NCBI GenBank assembly: GCA_905250025.1
Contig: CAJNOJ010000006.1
Coordinates: 62,001 to 126,000, forward strand
DNA length: 64,000 nucleotides
Origin: Adineta ricciae
Lineage: Eukaryota; Rotifera; Eurotatoria; Adinetida; Adinetidae
Reading direction: 5' to 3'
A program made the position numbers and the translations under genes. Positions 35,350 through 45,357 of the stretch are shown in pieces. The notes under the pieces are model-generated. The model was not told the DNA's origin and did no database searches. It saw only the letters and a program-made list of their open reading frames with translations. Numbering within the stretch: the first letter of the stretch is position 1; the number at the start of each line of letters is the position of its first letter.

Positions 35350-37354
35350 ATGACAAGTGTCCGACCATTCAGCCATACCTCATCTCCCTCTACTCCCGTC
35401 GAACGACCAGGTTCTTTGCTTCGTTTTAATTCTACTCGAGTATTTCCAGAAAAAGTCGAGGATATCGAAGAAGATCGAAGCGAAGCACGGCCTACATCGC
35501 CAATCGATATTCATATTGACTATGGTCTATTTCAAGCAAGCGACTCTCCAGCTCACTCACCTCTGATTAAAAGTACAGTTCAACCCGCCATATGCAAAAC
35601 AGATGACAATCATAAAAACCGTGTAGTAAAAATCTCTGAATACCGTACCCCTGAAAATACACCATTCGAACCAATCACACCAAATCGATCGCCGAAGAAA
35701 TTACATCGTTATATTCTTGTTACTCCTCGGACGATTTGTTCTCTCACGTTATTTTCAATTGTATCAATAGGCATCGTTCTCATTGGCTTTGGTGCTGCTC
35801 TAGCACATCGTCAATCTCAGTTAGACTATCGATGTCCATTAATATCATATTGTCCAAGAAATACTAGTTATACACTTCTATGCAATATAACAAATGAATA
35901 TTGTGTATGTTATGATACAAATGATGAACCTATCGGTTGTATGAAACAACGGAAGTATGGAGATGGTTGCTACCGATCGCAAGAATGCTCTTCATACTAT
36001 AGTCTTCAATGTAATATAAGTGCATATCAATGTCAATGTCTTGATCATTATCATTTTAATGGAAATTCTTGTATACCGATGCTAACTTATGGTGAGACGT
36101 GCTCAATAGGAAATGATACCTGTGATTATTTCCTAAATTTAAAATGTTTGACGGGAAGTATTTGTACTTGTAATACGAATACGACATTTTGGAATGGAGA
36201 GTATTGTGAAGATTATCGTTCTGTTAACAGCCCATGTGATCCATACAAAAATATATCGGGTTGTTCAATGACATTTTCATGTGACAATTCGACAGCTACA
36301 TGTCAATGTCCGTCATCTGCGTACTATGATGGTGCAGTATGTTTAACGTACAGTTCGTATCTCGAGCCATGCTATGATACTTCATCTTGTTTACCCGGCA
36401 CATATCTAGTATGTTCATGGGGTTTGTGCCAATGTGATGATGTGTATTTTTATTGGTCACCAACGAATTTGACATGTATGTATCCAAAGCACATACAGTA
36501 TAATAGTTCATGTGATTATCAGACAAGCTGTGAAAGTGATTTTGGTTTACGTTGTATTGGTGGTCAATGTTTATGTGAAGTCAATTCATATTGGACACCG
36601 GGTAATTATTGTGATTTTCAATCAATGTACAACGAACAATGTTTAACGGCTCCGTGTATGAGTAATACAGGTCTTATATGTTCGTCGAACACATCGACAT
36701 GCACTTGCTTAAAACGTGAGAGTCTTGTTTTTGTTTTCTTCAGAATCTAATAGAGGAGTGTATTTAGATTATTATTGGGACGGTTATGTATGTCAATATG
36801 AACGTTCATACCAATCGTACTGTTTGAGTGATACATGGTGTCGTACGGATCTCGGTTTGCGTTGTCGAAATTTTACATGTACATGTTCATTATGTACAAC
36901 GTGTTTTTGGGATGGTGTACGTTGTCGTGATTGTCCGACGTCGTGGCAAATAGTCACGTCCAGTGGCCCAATAAAACCACGAGTATATTGCTATCTAAAA
37001 GTTGACTCGTACGTCAATTGGAATGAATCAGCAGTCAGTTGTCCAACACTAGCCACCTCATTCTTTGGTGGCTCAAGTCACTTGATTTATATTGATGATG
37101 CACAAGAATTAAAGGATGTTAGCGTATTCGCTACAAACAGTTATTATGATATTCTCATCGGCCATACGAACAGTTTCAATAACAGTCAATGGTTTCTTGT
37201 TAATGGAACAGTTTCACCGACACTCACGTGGTGCTCAGGTGTGGCAACAACATTTTCGTCAACGAGATGTGCTCGTTTGTTGATTGCCTCTATCTGTGCA
37301 ACTGATATTTCATGTTATGGATGGTCTTCGAGATATATTTGTGAACTTGATTAG
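35350..37354 (+). CDS. Type II membrane protein with Cys-rich (EB/EGF-like) repeats and C-type-lectin-like domain
   Basis: Exon 1 is 35350-36715. An N-terminal cytosolic tail (~120 residues, Ser/Pro-rich) precedes one membrane segment (TICSLTLFSIVSIGIVLIGF). The extracellular part has at least seven repeats of the type C-x8-10-C..L.C....C.C....YW...C, for example SQECSSYYSLQCNISAYQCQ and TSCESDFGLRCIGGQCLCEV. After a putative 28-nt intron (36716-36743) one more repeat follows, then a domain starting CPTSWQ with the spacing of a C-type lectin fold (VYCYLK, SHLIYIDD, CYGWSSRYICELD). No EPN or QPD sugar-binding motif is seen. Many Asn-x-Ser/Thr sites occur. A poly(A) signal lies at 37403-37408. 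It is a likely cell-surface receptor or adhesion protein; the ligand is unknown. Confidence 0.68.
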
Positions 37355-37467
37355 AGAACAAAAGGATCAGACGCTTCACACACAAGCTCATGTTTTGTAT
37401 TAAATAAACTCTCTTTTACGGTTTTTCTAACTTCGTGACTATATCTTTTTTTCATTTATGCAATAAA

Positions 37468-38241
37468 TTACGGGAAACACAACAATTTCAATTCTTTAAT
37501 AGACTCCAGGACAATATCTAGTTCTTGTTGCATAATTTCATGCGGTGTGTCTTCAGCAATCATTGCTCGAAGATCATCAAATTGAAAACGAAGTTTATCA
37601 ATTTGTTTATGTATTTCTTCTAAATACAGCATTGTACTCGTTGGATCTCGTCGATATTCAAGAAACTTAATTAGACCCAATGCACTTGAACCAGATAACA
37701 ACGTTGCCGTGCCCACAATGTAAAAAACTGTACTCCAGGCCGTATCCGGTATTAGAACAGCTAATACCCATCCGAAGATGATCAACGCTCCACCGACAAT
37801 CGAAAGAATGATACCCCACTTATTTACTTCACACCAGAAGTATGTTGAATGAAATTTTGTCAATTTATTTTGTAAAGCTTGAGATTGTTCGGTCAGCTTC
37901 TTGAATATTTGTTCTTCTGCTTTTGTACTCAAATGTTCGATTAAAACCGTTGTTGGTTGTAATTTGAATTTTCGGTAACGTACTTCCATTGTTCCTGCTG
38001 CTTGATAAGTCGAATGACGCACATCAGTAAAATCATTTTTAATCGCAAATAACGCGTCTTTCTCGCTGCCAGTCAATTGTGGGGACAAATTTTCAAAGTA
38101 ACGATCGAATTTACTAATTGCTGAACTGGCCAATTGAATCGATTGTGAAAAATCAATGGAAGCTCCTGGACGATCGTACCGCGCTTCGAATAATTGTGTG
38201 ATTGCTGCCCATTGTTCAGGAGTAAATAGGGGACTAGTCAT
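37468..38241 (-). CDS. Unrecognised helical membrane protein (257 aa, single exon)
   Basis: The intronless frame starts MTSPLFTPEQWAAI. About 135 residues of mostly helical sequence are followed by two membrane segments in a hairpin (GIILSIVGGALIIFGWVLAV and VFYIVGTATLLSGSSALGLI) and a C-terminal coiled-coil stretch (LEEIHKQIDKLRFQFDDLRA). No signal peptide. The family is not recognised. The helix-hairpin-helix layout resembles many unrelated proteins, so I assign no function. It is convergent with the lectin-like gene, 113 nt between stops. Confidence 0.6.
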   Translation of the reverse strand: MTSPLFTPEQWAAITQLFEARYDRPGASIDFSQSIQLASSAISKFDRYFENLSPQLTGSEKDALFAIKNDFTDVRHSTYQAAGTMEVRYRKFKLQPTTVLIEHLSTKAEEQIFKKLTEQSQALQNKLTKFHSTYFWCEVNKWGIILSIVGGALIIFGWVLAVLIPDTAWSTVFYIVGTATLLSGSSALGLIKFLEYRRDPTSTMLYLEEIHKQIDKLRFQFDDLRAMIAEDTPHEIMQQELDIVLESIKELKLLCFP

Positions 38242-38594
38242 CTTTCAATGGTGATACTAAAAGTGTAATCTGATTTACTCATTACCATTATTTGTTTTGA
38301 AAACAAGTTCAGAAAAAAGGAGCATTCTTACCTTTAGTAACAACAGAAAATAGTGCTGCAATTCACTTTTATATGTGATTAATGCAACACGTCCCGTTGA
38401 CGTGGAAAATTTCGCAATTCTTCTGCAATGACAATTATACTTCGCTGTTCTGTTATTTTTTTTGCTTATTCTATTTGAGTGTCACCACTGAATATACAGC
38501 AAGGAAAGCGAGTAAAATGGGAACATGACAAAAGAAGAAAAACATGATATGATGAAATTTCTATTAATCTATTGTTCATGAAACGCATGTTAGT
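38242..38594. other. Intergenic region between two minus-strand genes
   Basis: AT-rich, no ORF of note. It would contain the promoter of the gene ending at 37468 and the 3' UTR of the gene ending at 38595. Confidence 0.4.
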
Positions 38595-40016
38595 TTAATG
38601 TGATGATGCTGATGGTGTTATCGCTGGTTGTGTTCCCGGCTTTGAAAGATGTTGATGACCTTCATCAAATGATTCTAAAATTTGAAGTTATATTTTTGTT
38701 TTAGAAGAGATCGATTTTTATGCACGAACTTGTTTTCGATGTTTCATGAAAATCCACTGGTGTTGAATTCGAATGTGATGGACGTCCGCTAATGTTTCCA
38801 CGATTTGAACTGAACGTTCCATATTCTTGATGTTTAATTAAGCGTGAGGTTTTGAAAGCTTGCTGTTGAATATCCCATTGTCTCATTTGTCTAAATGGAA
38901 AGATGACGAGATGTTTTCAATGAGATCTCCCGAAATACATACGAACGAAAATCTTTGTTTTGATTACGTTCCCAATTTTCCATACGTAAATCGAAATGAG
39001 CACCAGCAAGACGGCCTTTGGCAGCATTCTTATCGCTCTAAAAAAAGAACTTATTCATCTAGCAGAAACATTCGATAATCCAATGCATACTTTAGGTTCA
39101 AAAGCTGTGGGTGAATGAGGATCAACACCGCTTAAAAGCCGACTTTTTTTTTCTATTACAAAAAGGAAATTCATTATGAGTATGACACTCTCGAACAAGA
39201 TCAACCTGCTGGGGAAACAACATCAGGTATTTCATAGACAACTGCACGTGTACTTTTATCCCATGGTCGATCGCCAGTAGCTGAATCGGATTGTAGACGA
39301 ACAGCAACAGCGGGAATTCCTGGTGATCGAAGTTGAAGTACACGCTTTATAAAATCAACTCGAATGAAGATCTTTTTCTACAGTATAAGAAAAACTCACT
39401 CGTGCACTTTGAAGTATTTGAAGATTATTCATATTAATCTGGAATAATACCAAAAAAAGAAGCGTCATATACCGTCTAAGATCATATTACGAGTTTAGAG
39501 AAAAAAAAATAAGAAGAACATCATATGAACAAAAAAGGAAATGCTAGCTTTTTTCACGATTTAGATGCTTTTCCGTATGATGGATCATTTCCAACAACTT
39601 TATTTGGTTGACTCCAATCTTTGCGTGTTGTACCTAAATGAAAACAACCATCAATTTATCATTATACATATGTACATCTATCCATACCAGGCTGTTTCGT
39701 ATCATCTGTTACTGGTGTCTTTTGCTTCTTTTGATCACCTTGCGTTTTGTTCAAATCACTACCTTCTGCAGAACTCGATTGACCCAAACCTAGAAAACCA
39801 GATATGTTTATGGATTAGTTACTTATGTATAATTTAACCTCGATGTTTTTCTGGTTTTGTTGACGATCGTGGATCACTGCCTTCAAATCGAATTTGTCGA
39901 ACAAGAACTGTCGGTCGTTGCTAGAAACGAAATCATACAAGCTTTCGATTCGATTCTCATCAAAACGTGAATAAACATACAATAGCATTGATGAACGTTT
40001 GTCGTAAGACTTGCAT
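38595..40016 (-). CDS. Multi-exon soluble protein, unrecognised (last gene of a candidate operon)
   Basis: Small exons on the minus strand read MQVLRQTFINAI, then QRPTVLVRQIRFEGSDPRSS, a KTQGDQKKQKTPVTDDTKQP stretch, NNLQILQSAR, VDFIKRVLQLRSPGIPAVAV with STRAVVYEIPD, then DKNAAKGRLAGAHFDLRMEN, QMRQWDIQQQAFKTSRLIK, and a C terminus SKPGTQPAITPSASSH. Exon joins are approximate, and the join near 39140-39210 is uncertain. No membrane segment. I do not recognise the family. The start ATG (40016) is 21 nt after a TTTTTCAG acceptor (AG at 40039-40038), and the RING gene stops 177 nt upstream. Confidence 0.5.
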
Positions 40017-40193
40017 GATGATTAAAAAAAAAGATTTCTGAAAAATGAACAAAGTTTGATTTCAGATTCTTCAAAAAAAAAACGAAGAAATGAAAGAAGT
40101 ATCTTTTTTATTTCATCGAAGAACACGAACATATTTTACAGCTGAGTTATTCTGACAAATGACTGAAAGAATCGATGGTATTTTCTGTTCGTT

Positions 40194-41285
40194 CTACCAT
40201 TGAGATCGTCGTGAATGTTGCTGCGGTAACTGTTCTTGTTCTTGGTTCCAAAAATTATTTACAAAAGTAAAGATTTGTTGCTGTTCAGGTAATTGAAAAT
40301 GAAGGTATTTGGCTGTCATAATCAAAGCAAACACGAAAAATAGAAAATTAAAATGATTGATGATTAAATGTAAAATTAAAATCAGTAAATTAAATAGAAC
40401 AATAACTAAACAGATAATTATTGTCAACAGGTTGATGTCCGATGGACGTCGCTTGTAACAGATGAGAAAAAAGTACAGTGCGATGAAGATCACGCGAAAT
40501 AAGGTGATTAATGGCGAGAAATCGAATAGGAATCTGGTTAATGTTTCGATGAACGATGGAATCCACTGAGTGAAAACGACAGAGAGAAACGAAAAGATGA
40601 TGTAGGAAAAAATTGTGCCGAAAAACGCGACTGTTGCGATTGTACAAAGTACGAATAAACAAATGTATATAGCTTTCTTCAATTCGAACAGTTCTGTTTC
40701 TAATTTGTGAATACGCCGGTATAAATTCGACAAATGTTTTTCGATTTGTTGTTCTTCTAATGGTGTTCGTACTGTTGAGTTGTTCAAATTAATTGATGAC
40801 GCTGAACGATTCATTAACGACTCTTCTTCTTCGGGAGTAATTGGAGATTGTTCGAGACAGTTATTTCGAATATGAATAGAAAAGTTTCCACGATGAATGG
40901 TTTGTTTGCAAACATTACATTGAACCTGAAAAGAAATCGATAAGCACAAGATTTGATCTAGACAAGCTCTCACTTCAAGTTCATCGAGAATGTTTCGTAT
41001 CACATGACTGGCCATTTTCAAATCATTGGGATTAACAATCGGCGCCCGGCAGCATGGACACTGTCGTAGTTTTCTGATACAACGATTGCAGAATGAATTT
41101 TCGCATAACGTATGAGTTTGTGGATCGATCAATGGATCTAAACAAATCGGACAGATCAGCGACCGAGAGATTTTATCTTCGTTGATATATGTGTAATTAT
41201 TCGCCAAGGCTAATTCACGATTAGATGTAGTCGTACGAAACATCATCCGTAATTGATTCAGTAATGTTGCCGGCATTGTGCTCAT
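40194..41285 (-). CDS. RING-finger membrane protein (probable E3 ubiquitin ligase)
   Basis: A C3HC4-type RING is seen near the N terminus: CPICLDPLIDPQTHTLCENS, FCNRCIRKLRQCPCC. It is followed by a second Cys pair with His (CNVCKQTIHRGNFSIHIRNNC) like a TRAF-type or RING-adjacent finger. A coiled coil (LSNLYRRIHKLETELFELKK) precedes four to six hydrophobic segments (for example AIYICLFVLCTIATVAFFGT; LLTIIICLVIVLFNLLILIL). One 48-nt intron (about 40927-40974) has no stop and a length divisible by three, so its retention would keep the frame. The ATG at 41285 is 5 nt after an acceptor (AG at 41292-41291), and the upstream gene stops 69 nt earlier. RING proteins of this kind transfer ubiquitin; the target is unknown. 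Confidence 0.75.
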   Translation of the reverse strand: MSTMPATLLNQLRMMFRTTTSNRELALANNYTYINEDKISRSLICPICLDPLIDPQTHTLCENSFCNRCIRKLRQCPCCRAPIVNPNDLKMASHVIRNILDELEVRACLDQILCLSISFQVQCNVCKQTIHRGNFSIHIRNNCLEQSPITPEEEESLMNRSASSINLNNSTVRTPLEEQQIEKHLSNLYRRIHKLETELFELKKAIYICLFVLCTIATVAFFGTIFSYIIFSFLSVVFTQWIPSFIETLTRFLFDFSPLITLFRVIFIALYFFLICYKRRPSDINLLTIIICLVIVLFNLLILILHLIINHFNFLFFVFALIMTAKYLHFQLPEQQQIFTFVNNFWNQEQEQLPQQHSRRSQW

Positions 41286-41354
41286 TTAATCTAAAAGAAT
41301 TGAGAAAAACAATAAGTCTTATGTACAAAATAAAACATTCACGATTGTTTTATT

Positions 41355-41882
41355 TCAAACTGTTTGACGTATACTTCGGTAGATTGAAGCTAAACAATTC
41401 ACATCAATCCACATGTATAAAAAAATATCACTCGGCAGTCTTTGTTTGAAATATAAGTTCAAGCACACTGACAGAGCAATGGTCAAAATTTTCATAAAAA
41501 AGAAAACAAAACGATATGGTAGACCGTGACTTGTACCCAAACCGTACATATAAATCGAATAACTTCCAAAGATCAATATTGCCATGTTGCATAGAAAATT
41601 TGCATAGTCAAGGATTTGCTTTTGTTCATTGTATGATAAACAAAGTTGACCAGAGAGTTTCTTCGGATAGGTTAAATCAGATTGATTATAATCGTGTGCA
41701 GCTGTCAATCGAGATATAATGGTTTGATTTGAATAACTGTTTCTTATATATGCTAATTCACCTTTCATTTTGCTCATTTCTTTACTCAGGTAGACAACAT
41801 CAGAAAAACACAGAAGGAAAACAGTTGTGTAAAAACCGGCTATAACACCCAAAACGATCGATGCTAAGTTAGTTTCATTCAT
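41355..41882 (-). CDS. Small multi-pass membrane protein (175 aa)
   Basis: Single exon. The first membrane segment is LASIVLGVIAGFYTTVFLLC, then a short coiled-coil-like piece (YLSKEMSKMKGELAYIRNSY), then two or three further segments (NMAILIFGSYSIYMYGLG; YRFVFFFMKILTIALSVCLN; IFLYMWIDVNCL). Not recognised. The order segment, coiled coil, segments is the same as in the gene at 42592-43082. The stop codon overlaps an AATAAA-containing TGAAATAAAAC. The start is 3 nt after a CTCTTTAG acceptor (AG at 41887-41886). Confidence 0.6.
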   Translation of the reverse strand: MNETNLASIVLGVIAGFYTTVFLLCFSDVVYLSKEMSKMKGELAYIRNSYSNQTIISRLTAAHDYNQSDLTYPKKLSGQLCLSYNEQKQILDYANFLCNMAILIFGSYSIYMYGLGTSHGLPYRFVFFFMKILTIALSVCLNLYFKQRLPSDIFLYMWIDVNCLASIYRSIRQTV

Positions 41883-41975
41883 AGACTAAAGAGAAAAGAA
41901 TTGTCGTTGTCTAAAAGAAAAATAACATTAATCTCCATCGTAAAACAAATTCACATTTGTCATCTTCCGATTCTC

Positions 41976-42533
41976 TTATCTATTCCATACCCACACAACA
42001 GCAAATGAAACAATATACCACAACAAATATACAATAGTAAAGGGTTTTAAATATCCCAATAGATAATATTCCATCAGCATTCTGATTACTATCGACAGAA
42101 TAGCAAGGATAAATACACAGAAATAATAGAAAACAAAATCTACTTCAATCGACTCTTGCTCGCTCGGTGTTTCCTCGTCATTCGAAAACAATTCATTGGA
42201 ACTCTTAAAGCGTTGATTAAATATGAATATAATCAGTGATAAGACGAAACAAATATAAATTATCCATGAAAATAAATTGTACCAAGACTCGATCGTATAA
42301 CAACTGTACAGCTTTCTCGGCAGGATTGAATTTGTATTATGCGTTGAAGAAAATAAATCATGACTTAGATTGAAACGTTGAGCAACATCTTCAGACCAAT
42401 TCAAGGCGAGTAACAAAGATGATGAAACGAATTCCAAGAGATTTGTTAAACTTTCCGGTCGGATAATATAAACAACGGACAAAGGAATGATCGAACCAGC
42501 TGTTAAGCCATACATAAACATTGGACAGCTCAT
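41976..42533 (-). CDS. Small multi-pass membrane protein (about 185 aa)
   Basis: The start is taken at ATG 42533 (MSCPMFMYGLTAGS). About four membrane segments: GLTAGSIIPLSVVYII, SWIIYICFVLSLIIFIF, FVFYYFCVFILAILSIVI and FTIVYLLWYIVSFAVVWVW, with an acidic loop (SNDEETPSEQESIEVD) between two of them. Not recognised. A TTATTTCAG acceptor (AG at 42563-42562) lies 28 nt before the ATG. The frame is open a little upstream, so fusion to the preceding cistron by an unusual splice cannot be excluded. Confidence 0.55.
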   Translation of the reverse strand: MSCPMFMYGLTAGSIIPLSVVYIIRPESLTNLLEFVSSSLLLALNWSEDVAQRFNLSHDLFSSTHNTNSILPRKLYSCYTIESWYNLFSWIIYICFVLSLIIFIFNQRFKSSNELFSNDEETPSEQESIEVDFVFYYFCVFILAILSIVIRMLMEYYLLGYLKPFTIVYLLWYIVSFAVVWVWNR

Positions 42534-42591
42534 AATAGCAAAAGTTCTCGTATTCTCAAATCTGAAATAACAAAAAGACAACTAATGAATG

Positions 42592-43082
42592 TAGATACGA
42601 ACAAATAATAAAACAAGAAGTAGCCAGGCTAAATTGGAATAATGACAATGTTGCAATGATGTGTATAGTATTGATATCAATGAATAAGAGATGATATTGA
42701 TAACATGTAATAATTTAATTGTTTGCGTCGTTGATGGATTGAATGCACATAGATGGAAAAGATAGAGAAAGAATGAATACAGTATAAAAGATGATGAGAG
42801 TGATGTGAGACGAGAAACGATTGTTTGTACACATGGAAGAATTGTAGACAATAATGTTGAGGATGTCAATGTTTGTTCGATGTGAGCAATCTTTTTCTTT
42901 AAGATATTTAAATCATGGCGAAGTTCGGAAAGCTCTTTCGAATATTTCGATAGATCATCAGAAGAATCGTGCGAACAGGATGAAGTGCTCGAGGTAAAAA
43001 GTGTTGTTCGGTTATAAATATAAATTAACAATGTACAAACAACTGTGATGACACCTGTTTTTGTTCGAATTTGATTTAACAT
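42592..43082 (-). CDS. Small membrane protein with coiled coil (first gene of a candidate operon)
   Basis: The ATG at 43082 directly follows a TTGAGTCAG acceptor-like sequence. The protein starts MLNQIRTKTGVITVVCTLLI (signal anchor). A Ser-rich stretch follows, then a coiled coil (LSKYSKELSELRHDLNILKK) and three hydrophobic segments (SFILYSFFLYLFHLC; INIISYSLISILYTS; NLAWLLLVLLFVRIYI). It stops at 42592-42594, only 58 nt before the next ATG. No family recognised; similar in layout to the gene at 41355-41882. Confidence 0.55.
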
Positions 43083-43136
43083 CTGACTCAATAGGTAAAA
43101 GAGAAGAACGCAATGATGAAGTTTTCTAATAGTCAA

Positions 43137-43645
43137 TTATAATAACTTCGAGAATGATACGCATGTTTATGTTGTTGTTCTACACATACAAGATCATTCG
43201 AATGAATTGGCCAATCGATAGAAGTACACAGATGGCGCTAATGACAGTGAAACTTAATGTGTCGTAGTCTTTCGTTTTCTTGCTATAAAATATTTTCAAA
43301 AGAACTATCCGCATGAGGAGAATGAATAAAGAACCTCGAGTTTGCCTTACTGACAAAATGTGAATGTATTATCTGATATGTTAGTGATAGACAACAAGTA
43401 TCAAAGTGATTCTGATATGTGAACCTGCAAACTTTGAATTGAGATATTCATCGGGTGCAATTGTGCTCGCAGATGAAGAAAATTTCCGGGGTTTAGAGCA
43501 ATTAGTTGGAAAATTTTAAATTTTATACTTCTAGCTTTTATTTATGATTGGTGTAAAAGACTTACAAATCGAATTTTGTATATTTCTTATCTGATAACAG
43601 AACGAATATTCTATTTTTGATGCTCACTTATATTATTTATCTTGA
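43137..43645. promoter_or_regulatory. Divergent region between membrane-protein array (-) and CYP20 (+)
   Basis: AT-rich, 0.5 kb, with no ORF. Both promoters should lie here. Confidence 0.4.
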
Positions 43646-45070
43646 ATGATACTTTCAATTATCTTCATCTCGATTATACTTATTCTGAATCTAGTCTGGT
43701 TGAAATACCGTCGTAAGATTCAGAATAAATTCACCATACCAGGTTTATCAGCATCGAATCCCGAACTTGGCAATCTCGATGACATTGGACGATCTGGCAG
43801 TTTGCATGAATTTCTAACTAAATTACATAAAAAGTTCGGGCCGATTGCTTCGTTCTATTGGGGTAAACAACGGGTTGTTAGTATCGCATCACCCGAAGCT
43901 TTTCACGAGACGCGTCGATTATTTGATCGTCCAGTTTCATTGTTCGCTCCATTTGAACCCTTGATTGGTGCTAACAGTATTCAATATGCGAATGGTGACA
44001 TTGGACGGTATCGTCGGAAAAATCATTATGATGTTGCTTTGTCTCCCATAGCACTTCGAGGACATTTTTTTGACATATTTCAACGTGTTTTACGAGACAA
44101 AATGGTTACATGGCAATCAAATGAAGGAAAACCTTTAGCATTACATGCTGAAATGTTGTCAATGGCGATTCGATCGATAACTTTAGCTGCTTTCGGATCG
44201 ACCATAGTATTCGGAGATGAAAAGCGCATTGAAGAAGCTTATAATACATGTTGGCATGAAATGGAAATGCGTATTCAAGGTCATAAGATGGATTCGAAGC
44301 GTGAAGTTCAATTTAACGAAGCACGAAATTATTTTCTGGAAAAAGTTAAAGAAATTATAGCGGAATGTCGTCAACAATCAGGTGATAAAGAGAAATGTTT
44401 CATTGATTACTTGCTTGCCGACGAAGAACATGTACTTAGTGAGGAACATATCTGTGATGAAGTTATTACTATGTTCGTTGGTGGATTTCATACGACTGGA
44501 AATTTACTGACTTGGATTTTATATTACTTGGCCGAAAATCAAAGTGTACAACAACGTCTTTATGAAGAACTTGTAGAAACTTATGAAGCAGAGTTTCCAT
44601 CATTTGAACAAATTGATCAAATGACGTATTTGACTAATATAATTAACGAATCATTACGTTTATCCGTTCTAGCACCGTGGGCTGCACGAGTTTCACCCAA
44701 TGAAGAAGTTATTGTATGCGGACAGATTATACCTGCTGGTACACCAATCATTCAAGCACTTGGTGTTGTTTTAAAAGATGAAAAGATTTGGACGGACCCG
44801 TCAGTATTCAATCCTGATCGATTTAACGATGCCAATAAGAAGAAAATTTCTTCGTTAGCTTTTGCACCATTCGGATTTGCTGGTAAACGTATCTGCCCTG
44901 GCTATCGATTCGCTCAATATGAAGCCAGTTTATTTATCGCTGGTATCATCCGAACCTACAAAGTGACTCTAGCTAACCCAACAAGTCCCGTTATCCCAGT
45001 ACATGGTTTAGTCACTACTCCTAAAGACGAAACTTTCATAGTATTCACTCAAAGAAATGGACTGAAATGA
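43646..45070 (+). CDS. CYP20A1: Cytochrome P450, CYP20 family (single exon)
   Basis: P450 monooxygenases are heme-thiolate enzymes, usually anchored in the ER. An N-terminal anchor (ILSIIFISIILILNLVWL) is present. GNLDDIGRSGSLHEFLTKLH and FGPIASFYWGKQRVVSIA match the CYP20A1 N-terminal region closely. The I-helix reads FVGGFHTTGN, the ExxR motif is ESLR, and DPDRF-type NPDRF is present. The heme loop reads FGFAGKRICPG, with Cys codon 44894-44896. Human CYP20A1 has an unusual heme loop, so the more standard one here is of note. Length 474 is close to the 462 of human. There are no introns, unlike vertebrate CYP20A1. AATAAA lies at 45076-45081. The substrate is unknown. Confidence 0.87.
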   Translation: MILSIIFISIILILNLVWLKYRRKIQNKFTIPGLSASNPELGNLDDIGRSGSLHEFLTKLHKKFGPIASFYWGKQRVVSIASPEAFHETRRLFDRPVSLFAPFEPLIGANSIQYANGDIGRYRRKNHYDVALSPIALRGHFFDIFQRVLRDKMVTWQSNEGKPLALHAEMLSMAIRSITLAAFGSTIVFGDEKRIEEAYNTCWHEMEMRIQGHKMDSKREVQFNEARNYFLEKVKEIIAECRQQSGDKEKCFIDYLLADEEHVLSEEHICDEVITMFVGGFHTTGNLLTWILYYLAENQSVQQRLYEELVETYEAEFPSFEQIDQMTYLTNIINESLRLSVLAPWAARVSPNEEVIVCGQIIPAGTPIIQALGVVLKDEKIWTDPSVFNPDRFNDANKKKISSLAFAPFGFAGKRICPGYRFAQYEASLFIAGIIRTYKVTLANPTSPVIPVHGLVTTPKDETFIVFTQRNGLK

Positions 45071-45099
45071 TTTGAAATAAATTGCTTTTGATCTATATG

Positions 45100-45357
45100 A
45101 AATATACCTAATGTAACTAGATAGTTTATATGATTACCTGGTAAAGCACAAACGACAAAATTTTGTCGTTCTGTCAATCGTATCTGAATAAACGAAACAA
45201 TATGATTACATTTACTGATTGGTGAATATCTCTTACGAATAACAAACACAAAGAGGTTAATCTGTATACAAACACAGATTAAATAAAACCCAATCACAAA
45301 AGCCAATGGGCTTTCGTCTGATGAAATGTCGGTTTTTACATCAGCATTTTCGATTCT
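45100..45357 (-). other. Possible exon of a minus-strand membrane protein
   Basis: A frame with one strong hydrophobic segment (LAFVIGFYLICVCIQINLFV) follows a TATTTTTAG acceptor. A short upstream exon with an ATG near 45560 could supply the start, but the joined frame does not clearly work. Low confidence. Confidence 0.25.

Noticed and set aside
37468-38241. Reading the helix-hairpin-helix protein as an alpha pore-forming toxin
   Set aside because: The layout alone is not diagnostic and no motif of such a family is visible.
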